From positions 1 to 20,659 of the forward strand of contig DLBF01000203.1 of NCBI GenBank assembly GCA_002494215.1: a stretch of 20,659 nt of DNA, read 5' to 3'. Under the pieces are notes generated by a model that did no database searches, was not told where the DNA came from, and saw only the letters and a list, made by a program, of their open reading frames with translations. Source of the stretch: Prevotellaceae bacterium UBA7028 (lineage in GTDB: Bacteria; Bacteroidota; Bacteroidia; Bacteroidales; Bacteroidaceae). A program made the translations under genes and the position numbers. Positions 15,091-20,659 of this stretch are shown piece after piece (within the stretch, counting starts at the first letter, position 1; each line of letters starts with the position of its first letter).

Positions 15091-16102
15091 GAACATCGGA
15101 AAAATTAATCTTGGAGAGCGTCCTGTTCTGCTGGCACCCATGGAGGATGTCACAGATATCGGATTTCGTCTGCTATGTAGGCAGATGGGAGCCGCTATGG
15201 TGTATTCTGAGTTTGTATCCAGCGATGCGCTCATACGCATGGTCAACAAAAGTCTGGAGAAGCTAAAGGTTTGTGACGATGAGCGTCCCGTTGCCATCCA
15301 GATATACGGCAGGGATGTGGACTCCGTGCGCGAGGCAGCCAAGATTGTTGTTGATCAGGCACACCCCGATGTGCTGGACCTCAACTTCGGATGTCCTGTC
15401 AAGAAAGTGGCCGGAAAGGGAGCGGGAAGCGGTATGCTACAGAATGTGCCACTGATGTTGGACATTACACGAGCCGTAGTGGACGCAGTTCCGGGCACCC
15501 CTGTCACTGTCAAGACCCGTCTGGCTTGGGACGAGAAATCGCTTTACCTGCCCTCCGGAACACCGTTCATTGTAGATTTGGCAGAACGGCTTCAGGACTG
15601 CGGCATTCAGGCGCTTACCCTGCATGGCAGAACACGTGCCCAGATGTACACTGGCGAAGCCGACTGGACTCTCATTGGAGCTGTCAAGCAGAATCCCCGC
15701 ATGCACATACCCATCATAGGAAATGGAGATATCACCACGGCAGAGCGTGCCCGCGAGTGCTTTGAACGCTATGGTGTGGATGCCGTGATGATAGGCCGGG
15801 CTACCTTCGGACGCCCTTGGATATTCCACGAGATAGCACATCCCGAGACTCCTTTATCCTTGGACGAGAAGATCGATATACTGAAACAGCAGGTTATCAC
15901 CTCGGTAGAACGCATAGACGAGTACCGTGGCATCCTACATGTGCGTCGTCATCTGGCTGCCACTCCCATCTTCAAGGGTATTCCCAACTTCCGCGAGACC
16001 CGCATCCGCATGCTCAGAGCCGAGACGGTAGAGGAATTGTTCTGCATCATCGAGGATATACGCAGGATGCTGAAAACAACAGAAACAGACATTCAAAATT
16101 AA
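15089..16102 (+). CDS. dusB: tRNA-dihydrouridine synthase, DusB family
   Basis: A 337-aa FMN enzyme that reduces uridine in tRNA D-loops. Motifs: LLAPMEDVTD (14-23), QIYG (71-74), LDLNFGCPVKKVAGKGAGS with catalytic Cys102, LHGRTRAQMYTGEADW, GNGDI, and GRATFGRPWIF, plus a C-terminal helical tRNA-binding domain. The start is taken as TTG at 15089, because no in-frame ATG exists between the upstream stop (15047) and Met18, and Met18 would remove conserved IGKINLGERPVLLAPM. The TTG lies inside simple repeats that share the ATTGAACAT string seen at 9321. The Tat-reductase gene begins 14 nt downstream. Confidence 0.93.
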   Translation: MNIGKINLGERPVLLAPMEDVTDIGFRLLCRQMGAAMVYSEFVSSDALIRMVNKSLEKLKVCDDERPVAIQIYGRDVDSVREAAKIVVDQAHPDVLDLNFGCPVKKVAGKGAGSGMLQNVPLMLDITRAVVDAVPGTPVTVKTRLAWDEKSLYLPSGTPFIVDLAERLQDCGIQALTLHGRTRAQMYTGEADWTLIGAVKQNPRMHIPIIGNGDITTAERARECFERYGVDAVMIGRATFGRPWIFHEIAHPETPLSLDEKIDILKQQVITSVERIDEYRGILHVRRHLAATPIFKGIPNFRETRIRMLRAETVEELFCIIEDIRRMLKTTETDIQN

Positions 16103-16116
16103 CTTTCAGACTAAAT

Positions 16117-17472
16117 ATGGCAGAAAACAAACAAGACAGAGGTCGTCGCGACTTCTTGAAGAGACTGGGATGGGGCGGAGCCTCAGCAGTAGGAATGATG
16201 GCAATGGCGCCGCTGAATGCCCTTGGCAGACCTGATGAACAGCCGGCTGATCCCAGCAAGATGTCCATACGTGAGAATCGCAGGACTGGCGACAAGGTGT
16301 CACTTCTCGGATACGGCATGATGCGCCTTCCGACAAACAACCGCACCATCAATCAGGATATGGTGAATCAGGAGGTTGACTATGCCCTGGCTCATGGCGT
16401 GAACTACTTCGACACAGCTCCCATCTATCATAATGGCCATTCCGAGGAGGCTGTAGGCCTTGCCCTCTCACGCCATCCCCGTGACAAGTACTTCGTTGCC
16501 ACCAAACTCTCCAACTTCGGACGCAACCAGTGGAACCTGGAAAGCGCCAAGCAAATGTACCAGCGTTCTATGGAGTTGTTGAAGGTGGATTACATTGACT
16601 ACTACCTGCTGCACAACGTAGGCGGCAAGGGACCCGATGAGTTCAAGGAACGCTTCGAAGACAACGGTGTCCTGGAATACTTCCAGCAGGAACGTAAGGC
16701 AGGACGCATCCGTAATCTGGGTTTCTCATTCCACGGAAGCGTTGAGACCTTCGACTATCTGGTTGACAACAATGATGATTTTGAATGGGACTTCGTACAG
16801 ATACAGATGAACTACATAGACTGGCGCCATGCCAACGCCCAGCGCGGCAACACCGATGCCGAGTACCTGTATAACAAGTTGGAGAAGGCCGGCATCCAAT
16901 GCGTCATCATGGAGCCGTTGTTAGGCGGCCGCCTGGCCAACGTACCCGAGGATGTAAAAGGTATGCTGAAGGAGGTACGCCCTGCCGACAGCCCCGCACG
17001 ATGGGCTTTCCGCTGGGTAGGCTCCCACTCCAATATACTGACTGTCCTCTCAGGAATGACTACCATGGAGGTGCTGCAGGAGAACGTAGCCACCTACTCG
17101 CCCCTTGAGGCTTGCAGCGACAGCGAGTTCGCCCTCATGGAGAAGATTGCCGACAAGATGAACGGCGTACCCGTAGTGCCCTGCACCTATTGCAAATACT
17201 GCATGCCCTGCGGATTCGGCCTGAACATCCCCGAGAACTTTGCTATCTACAACAAGGCTGTCACCGACGGCGTACTGCCGTTGCCCGACAAGACCGCTCC
17301 CGACTATCAGAAACGTCTGGAAACTGTCAATAAATTATTTCAGAAAGGACTCAACAAAAAGCAATGGGCTACCAAGTGTACCGATTGTGAAGCGTGCCTT
17401 CCCAAGTGCCCGCAGCACATCCGTATCCCCAACCAAATGGGACGCATTGCTGAAATATTAAGGAAACGATAA
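16117..17472 (+). CDS. Tat-signal aldo/keto reductase with two C-terminal [4Fe-4S] motifs
   Basis: A 451-aa protein. The N-terminus carries a twin-arginine signal (R10-R11-D-F-L-K, then a hydrophobic stretch to about 37), predicting export of a folded, cofactor-loaded enzyme. The aldo/keto reductase barrel (about 60-330) has the full tetrad Asp99, Tyr104, Lys130 and His166. The C-terminal ferredoxin-like part has C356-C359-C362-C365 and C421-C424-C427-C431. The barrel family normally uses NAD(P)H, but no such donor exists outside the cytoplasm, so electrons may arrive through the clusters; this is inference. The next gene, a secreted FMN-binding protein, starts on its stop codon (TAATG). MAENKQ is chosen as the start because the upstream open frame lies over dusB. 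Confidence 0.9.
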   Translation: MAENKQDRGRRDFLKRLGWGGASAVGMMAMAPLNALGRPDEQPADPSKMSIRENRRTGDKVSLLGYGMMRLPTNNRTINQDMVNQEVDYALAHGVNYFDTAPIYHNGHSEEAVGLALSRHPRDKYFVATKLSNFGRNQWNLESAKQMYQRSMELLKVDYIDYYLLHNVGGKGPDEFKERFEDNGVLEYFQQERKAGRIRNLGFSFHGSVETFDYLVDNNDDFEWDFVQIQMNYIDWRHANAQRGNTDAEYLYNKLEKAGIQCVIMEPLLGGRLANVPEDVKGMLKEVRPADSPARWAFRWVGSHSNILTVLSGMTTMEVLQENVATYSPLEACSDSEFALMEKIADKMNGVPVVPCTYCKYCMPCGFGLNIPENFAIYNKAVTDGVLPLPDKTAPDYQKRLETVNKLFQKGLNKKQWATKCTDCEACLPKCPQHIRIPNQMGRIAEILRKR

Positions 17473-17855
17473 TGAAGAAAAGATTGTTAATTTTACCCGT
17501 CCTGTCGCTCGCAATGTCGGGCTTCGCTCAGGATAACCCCATTTCAGAAGAACAGGGAATGACCGTAGTCAACACCACCACCCTCTGCCCCAATGTCAAG
17601 GGCTATGCCGGTACCGTACCCATTAAGGTTTACATCCAGGACGGCAAAATCTGCAAGATCAAGTCATTGCCCAACGCCGAGACTCCCAAGTTCTGGGCCC
17701 TCATCAAGAAAGAGTTGATGCCCAAATGGATAGGCATGGACGTTAAGAAGGCTACCAAAGCCAAGGTTGATGCCATCTCTGGCGCCACCATGTCTAGCAA
17801 GGCCCTCCTTAAAAACGTTCAGACCGGTTGCGATTATTACTTGAAGAACAAGTAA
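17472..17855 (+). CDS. Secreted FMN-binding domain protein
   Basis: A 127-aa protein with a signal peptide (MKKRLLILPVLSLAMSGFA, leaving Gln20) and an FMN-binding domain (about 40-125). VDAISGATMSS (about 98-108) matches the flavinylation motif of NqrC/RnfG-type proteins, in which FMN is attached to the Thr by ApbE; no apbE gene is in this window. The ATG overlaps the stop of the Tat reductase by one base (TAATG), so the two are translationally coupled. It most likely carries electrons to or from that reductase outside the cytoplasm. It has no membrane anchor beyond the signal peptide. Confidence 0.9.
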   Translation: MKKRLLILPVLSLAMSGFAQDNPISEEQGMTVVNTTTLCPNVKGYAGTVPIKVYIQDGKICKIKSLPNAETPKFWALIKKELMPKWIGMDVKKATKAKVDAISGATMSSKALLKNVQTGCDYYLKNK

Positions 17856-17858
17856 GAA

Positions 17859-17893
17859 ACCCCTCTCCAACTCCCCCGAGGGGGAGGGGAGGA
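17859..17893. repeat. C-rich/G-rich palindromic intergenic repeat
   Basis: CCCCTCTCCAACTCCCCC is followed by GAGGGGGAGGGGAGG. The core CTCCCCC/GGGGGAG forms a 7-bp hairpin. From general familiarity it resembles a dispersed intergenic sequence found in Bacteroidota genomes. There is no T tract, so it is not called a standard terminator. Confidence 0.6.
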
Positions 17894-17964
17894 AATAAAA
17901 GAGAAAAATGAGTCGAGATGACGAGATATCGAAAACTCATAAACTCAAAAACTTACCAACTTTT

Positions 17965-17985
17965 ATGAATTATGAATTATGAATT
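17965..17985 (+). repeat. Three ATGAATT heptamers forming the start of the C-S lyase gene
   Basis: ATGAATT occurs three times in tandem (17965, 17972, 17979). Because 7 is not a multiple of 3, the three ATGs lie in three frames. Only the middle one opens the long reading frame; the others give five-codon peptides. Confidence 0.95.
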
Positions 17986-19141
17986 TTCCGAAATAGTTCC
18001 TCGCCTTGGTACTGACTGCATGAAGTACGATAAGGTGGACTGGTGCTGTGGCCGAAAGGACGTTATCCCCATGTGGGTGGCCGACATGGACTTCCGTACC
18101 CCACCCTTTGTGTTGGAAGCCATGCAAAAACGTCTGCAGCAAGGCATATTGGGTTATACCTGCAGCCACGATGCCTATTGGGATAATATCTGCCGATGGA
18201 ACCTGGAGCAGTTCGGCATGGACTTGAAACGCGAGGAATTCACCTACATCCCTGGTGTTGTCTGCGGCATTTACCTGTGTGTGCAGTGTTTCACGCAGCC
18301 CGGTGACAAGATCCTGATTCAGGAACCCGTGTATCACCCCTTCCGCATCGTCCCCGAACACAGCGGCAGGCAGATAGTATTCAACTCGTTGGTACGCACC
18401 CAAGAGAGCTTTACCATGGATATGGACAGTCTGCGCCGCGACATCAAGGGCTGCCGCATGATGATTTTGTGTAATCCTCATAACCCCGCCGGCATCTGCT
18501 GGACAAGTGAGCAGCTGCAAGAGGTCGCCCATATCTGTGCAGAGGAAGGCGTGCTGGTTGTCAGCGACGAGATTCACTGCGACATGCTCCTTGGCGGACG
18601 CCGTCACATCCCCTTTGCCAGTGTCAGCGACGAGGCTCGCCAAAACAGTATCACCCTGCAGGCACCCAGCAAGACCTTCAACATGCCAGGCGTAGTAGTC
18701 TCACAGGCTATTGTCTATGAGCCAAAGAAACGTCGCAAGTTCTTCACTTACATAGAGGGGAATGACTTTGACCTGGGCAACGTCTTTGCCTACGACTGCG
18801 CCGCCGCCTGCTACAGCCCCCAGGGACTGGAATGGAAGACGCAGATGCTGGATTACGTACAAGGCAATATAGACCTGCTCTGCAACCGCCTTGCCAAGGA
18901 ATGCCCTCAGATAATACCCATCCGTCCGCAAGCCAGTTTCCTGGTCTTTCTGGATTGCCGTGGCTTAGGCTATGAGACGCAGGAGGAGTTGGATGATTTC
19001 TTTGCCAACAAAGCCCGTGTAGGCCTTAACTCAGGCGCTATGTTCGGACCTGGCGGCAAGGGTTATATGCGTATGAACGTGGGATGCCCCCGTTCTATTG
19101 TCAACCAAGCCATCGACCAGATTGTGGCTGCGCTACAATAA
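17972..19141 (+). CDS. MalY/PatB-type PLP-dependent C-S lyase (aminotransferase class I fold)
   Basis: A 389-aa fold-type I PLP enzyme. PLP-binding Lys234 is in APSKTFN. Other cofactor contacts are NPHNPAG (168-174), SDEIHCD (198-204) and a C-terminal GYMRMNVGCPRS with the carboxylate-binding Arg. The opening MWVADMDFRTPP and GYTCSHDAYW are typical of the MalY/PatB group, which cleaves cystathionine or cysteine to a thiol or sulfide, pyruvate and ammonia. A true aminotransferase is less likely. The start is in a triple ATGAATT repeat, and no Shine-Dalgarno is visible. It may share sulfur-amino-acid themes with the operon upstream (gamma-glutamyl/Cys-Gly cleavage, SufE), but a repeat-filled gap of about 116 nt separates it. 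Confidence 0.92.
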   Translation: MNYEFSEIVPRLGTDCMKYDKVDWCCGRKDVIPMWVADMDFRTPPFVLEAMQKRLQQGILGYTCSHDAYWDNICRWNLEQFGMDLKREEFTYIPGVVCGIYLCVQCFTQPGDKILIQEPVYHPFRIVPEHSGRQIVFNSLVRTQESFTMDMDSLRRDIKGCRMMILCNPHNPAGICWTSEQLQEVAHICAEEGVLVVSDEIHCDMLLGGRRHIPFASVSDEARQNSITLQAPSKTFNMPGVVVSQAIVYEPKKRRKFFTYIEGNDFDLGNVFAYDCAAACYSPQGLEWKTQMLDYVQGNIDLLCNRLAKECPQIIPIRPQASFLVFLDCRGLGYETQEELDDFFANKARVGLNSGAMFGPGGKGYMRMNVGCPRSIVNQAIDQIVAALQ

Positions 19142-19197
19142 AACGGAAAACGATTTTAGTTGACAGATGAAGGCTGCTTTTAAGCTATGCGCAGAGA

Positions 19198-19252
19198 CCA
19201 AACAAAACAATTGACGCTGACTTTGCTCCATTAGGGCAAATGCCAGCGTCAA
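19198..19252 (-). terminator. Minus-strand terminator-like hairpin
   Basis: TTGACGCTG (19211-19219) pairs with CAGCGTCAA (19244-19252), with inner TTTGC/GCAAA pairing. On the minus strand the stem is followed by TTGTTTTGTTT, a broken U tract. No T tract follows on the plus strand. Confidence 0.6.
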
Positions 19253-19270
19253 CGCCACACACAACTTTAT

Positions 19271-19384
19271 TTTAACTAAATTAACAACAACTTCCTCTCC
19301 ATTCACAACAAACAGCCCTTTCATCGGCTGAAATGCCTTGTGTCTGTTCAGGTCTGAGATACTGACCGTCACAATGTCGTCGGA
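19271..19384 (-). pseudogene. Possible C-terminal remnant of a secreted protein
   Basis: The minus strand encodes VTVSISDLNRHKAF followed by MKGLFVVNGEEVVV. The pattern (ISDLN...KGL.VVNG..VVV) resembles the sorting-like C-terminal tail of the 1067-aa SGNH/LamG protein (NMYGQ...RGVNIVGGKKVAIK). The rest of such a protein is missing, and the frame runs on past the usual end into the terminator. A chance match in a short frame is possible. Confidence 0.25.
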
Positions 19385-19418
19385 ATTTGCTACTCAATAT
19401 TATATAAGGTAATTTGAT

Positions 19419-19452
19419 TTTGTCAAGAAGCTGATGCCAGCTTCTTGACAAA
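19419..19452. repeat. Perfect 15-bp inverted repeat
   Basis: TTTGTCAAGAAGCTG (19419-19433) and CAGCTTCTTGACAAA (19438-19452) are exact complements around a 4-nt spacer, ATGC. There is no T tract on either side. It lies inside the predicted minus-strand transcript starting near 19519. Confidence 0.9.
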
Positions 19453-19525
19453 TCTGTAATATGATTATTACTACCTTAACTCGTTTAGTTAGTTTTTTGC
19501 TATTGACATGCATCAAATTCTACGA

Positions 19526-19533
19526 CAAAGATA
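19526..19533 (-). promoter_or_regulatory. -7 box of an orphan minus-strand promoter
   Basis: The minus strand reads TATCTTTG, an exact TAnnTTTG match. TTGC is at the expected -33 distance (19553-19556). Transcription would start near 19519 and run left to the hairpin at 19198-19252, giving an RNA of about 320 nt. Confidence 0.55.
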
Positions 19534-19583
19534 AAACGCTTTTTTGTAATTCGCAAGAGCAAAGTCCCTCACGAAACCAGAAA

Positions 19584-19617
19584 TTGTAAATCCTGAGAAA
19601 AAATTTGTAAATCCTGA
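19584..19617 (-). promoter_or_regulatory. Paired direct repeats, candidate activator site
   Basis: TTGTAAATCCTGA occurs at 19584-19596 and again at 19605-19617, exactly 21 bp apart (two helical turns). They sit about 65-98 bp upstream of the predicted minus-strand start site, a usual place for AraC- or LytTR-type activators. Weaker TTGTA-type strings lie further upstream. Confidence 0.5.
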
Positions 19618-19935
19618 TATATCCTCTCTCGTTTTTACAATTCTAATACCGTATTTATACAATTTAGATAGTCCGTCATCCCAAATTGTATGAAATTTCA
19701 GATTAACCACAGTTTTTTTTCAATCTTGCTAAGAGCTTGTTCTTATAAGCCCAAAGGACAAATGCACCATCAAGGACTCTCGACAGAGAGGCACAGTATC
19801 AGACGCAAGCAAACTTTCTGCGATTTCTGCAATTTGACCTTCGGTCGAGCCTGCTCACGCTGATTTCATCGACCTCGAACGCGACTCGGCCATTAGAGTG
19901 CGAGCACTCATGGCTCTCAGGGCTTACTCGGTTCG

Positions 19936-19962
19936 GCAATGCTCAAACATGTTTGGCATTGC
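19936..19962. repeat. Imperfect palindrome in the GC-richer intergenic block
   Basis: GCAATGCTCAAACA pairs with TGTTTGGCATTGC with one bulged T. It is accompanied by GAGTGC/GCACTC (around 19900) and by AGCCT...CACGC/GCGTGAGGCT arms spanning about 19850-19995. It may be a dispersed extragenic palindromic element or a folded RNA. Confidence 0.5.
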
Positions 19963-20059
19963 TCTCGCTTAATCGAAGCCTTCTGCGTGAGGCTTAAATT
20001 TCCTGTACTTTTTACTAAATTAAATCACATAAAAAAGATACAGTTAATGAAAAACATTG

Positions 20060-20067
20060 TATATTTG
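20060..20067 (+). promoter_or_regulatory. -7 box for the membrane-protein gene
   Basis: TATATTTG is an exact TAnnTTTG match, 80 nt before the ATG at 20148. Transcription from about 20074 would give a leader of roughly 75 nt. Confidence 0.6.
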
Positions 20068-20084
20068 CATTCGTAAAAAGGTTG

Positions 20085-20102
20085 CGTGTGTGCTCACACA
20101 CG
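20085..20102 (+). repeat. Leader hairpin
   Basis: CGTGTGTG and CACACACG form a perfect 8-bp stem with a 2-nt spacer, about 11 nt after the predicted start site. There is no T tract. It may protect the 5' end of the mRNA. Confidence 0.6.
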
Positions 20103-20147
20103 GATATGCAAACACAAATTAGTGATAATTACATTAGATAAAACAAT

Positions 20148-20659
20148 ATGCCTGAACAACTGACACCAGAGTGGATGATCTTTTTCTTACTCTACGGCGC
20201 AGGAATAGCCGCAAATGTGATACTGGGCCTGTACATGCTGAGCCCGGGAAAAGCCATTGCCCCCGATATTCCATCGCCCGTAAGACTGCGCCGCTGGACA
20301 GCAGCCTTCTTCGGGGCTGTTACCCTGAGCAGTATATGGTGGTTTCTGTTCTACATTTATTCCGGTGACATACAATCTGTAACATACATACTGTTAGCGG
20401 TGCTTGACTGCCTGATTCTGCCTCCATCATTTGCCGGCATTCTGCTCAACATGCTTCAGGACCGGCGGCGCCCGCTATGGCCTGTCTTTGCGGCTCTGAC
20501 GCCTATCCCTGTGATAGGAATCCTGAAAATAATCAGGCCCGACATTGATCCCTCACTCCACGTCACCGTATATGGGCTGATGCTCATTGTTGCCTTTACC
20601 ATATATATGATGGTATGCGTCAGACAATACCGTAGCTGGCTGCGTGACAACTATGCCGA
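20148..20659 (+). CDS. Polytopic membrane protein, N-terminal part (possible membrane-bound regulator or sensor)
   Basis: The frame starts with ATG at 20148 (MPEQLTPEWMIFFLLYG) and is open to the window end, 170 codons. About five hydrophobic segments are visible (near residues 9-31, 50-70, 78-100, 110-126, 138-160), followed by a basic cytosolic-looking stretch VRQYRSWLRDNYA. From memory, this many-TM start followed by WLRDNYA resembles Prevotella/Bacteroides membrane-anchored AraC-type regulators or sensor kinases. The signalling domain is beyond the window, so this is a guess. It has its own TATATTTG promoter and a leader hairpin, and points away from the orphan minus-strand promoter. Confidence 0.75.
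   Translation, partial: MPEQLTPEWMIFFLLYGAGIAANVILGLYMLSPGKAIAPDIPSPVRLRRWTAAFFGAVTLSSIWWFLFYIYSGDIQSVTYILLAVLDCLILPPSFAGILLNMLQDRRRPLWPVFAALTPIPVIGILKIIRPDIDPSLHVTVYGLMLIVAFTIYMMVCVRQYRSWLRDNYA

Larger units (their letters stand above)
19142..20147. other. Gene-poor 1-kb region with structured DNA
   Basis: No convincing intact protein gene. Open frames of 65 and 79 codons on the minus strand lack recognisable full domains. The stretch holds a minus-strand terminator-like hairpin (19198-19252), a perfect inverted repeat (19419-19452), a minus-strand promoter (19526-19533), paired direct repeats (19584-19617), GC-richer palindromic sequence (about 19740-19990) and the promoter and leader of the next gene (20060-20147). 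Base composition switches between very A/T-rich (19380-19730, 20005-20080) and mixed (19740-19990). Confidence 0.7.

Noticed and set aside
15817..16116. 100-residue N-terminal extension of the Tat reductase
   Set aside because: It overlaps dusB in another frame, and the Tat signal immediately after MAENKQ fixes the start.
17859..17893. Terminator after the FMN-binding protein gene
   Set aside because: The hairpin is G/C-strong but followed by AGGAAATAAAA without a T tract; kept as a repeat only.
19513..19710. 65-codon minus-strand frame with repeated SGF motifs
   Set aside because: The SGFT repeats come from the 21-bp-spaced direct repeats, and the frame runs through the predicted promoter, so it is more likely regulatory DNA than a gene.

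Overview
The window (about 20.7 kb) looks like chromosome of a Bacteroidota, most likely a gut or rumen Prevotellaceae (Prevotella/Segatella). The evidence is TAnnTTTG-type -7 promoter boxes, few Shine-Dalgarno sites, signal peptides cut just before Gln, a Porphyromonas/Prevotella-type glutaminyl cyclase lipoprotein, a C-terminal sorting-like tail ending NMYGQ...GGKKVAIK, and short tandem intergenic repeats. This assignment is from protein and motif recognition only. No phage, IS element, CRISPR array or rRNA is visible.

Region 1 (1-8613). A tRNA-Lys(UUU), cut by the window edge, ends at 59 and shares a bidirectional terminator with a converging minus-strand block. Read in transcription order from 8613 leftwards, that block encodes a CobB-like sirtuin, a TGS/SAD/uridine-kinase-like protein, a 1067-aa secreted SGNH/LamG protein, a secreted GH20 beta-hexosaminidase and a small secreted SGNH esterase. 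The last three suggest trimming of acylated, amino-sugar-containing glycans. The tRNA 3' end is repeated at 153-169 and supplies the stop codon of the small esterase.

Region 2 (8614-11290). From a divergent promoter region run three consecutive FKBP-type prolyl isomerases: one without a signal peptide, one lipoprotein and one periplasmic. A strong terminator follows.

Region 3 (11320-19141). This is a long plus-strand series: an Lrp/AsnC regulator, a fused gamma-glutamyl hydrolase (C26)/membrane dipeptidase (M19), an M28 glutaminyl cyclase lipoprotein, SufE, DusB, a Tat-signal aldo/keto reductase with two [4Fe-4S] motifs, a secreted FMN-binding protein coupled to it, and a MalY/PatB-type C-S lyase. 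The first part suggests peptide and glutamyl-compound catabolism. The reductase/flavoprotein pair suggests an extracytosolic electron-transfer module.

Region 4 (19142-20659). About 1 kb has no convincing gene but is rich in structure: a minus-strand promoter with two 13-bp direct repeats 21 bp apart upstream, a perfect 15-bp inverted repeat, a minus-strand terminator and several palindromes. It reads as an orphan transcription unit, either a small RNA or the relic of a deleted gene. It is followed by a plus-strand promoter and the start of a polytopic membrane protein that runs off the window.

The best candidates for something undescribed are the orphan unit at 19198-19617, the Tat reductase/flavoprotein pair, the C26-M19 fusion, a G9 tract placed for phase variation before the 1067-aa protein, and heptamer/octamer repeats that reach into gene starts and ends.
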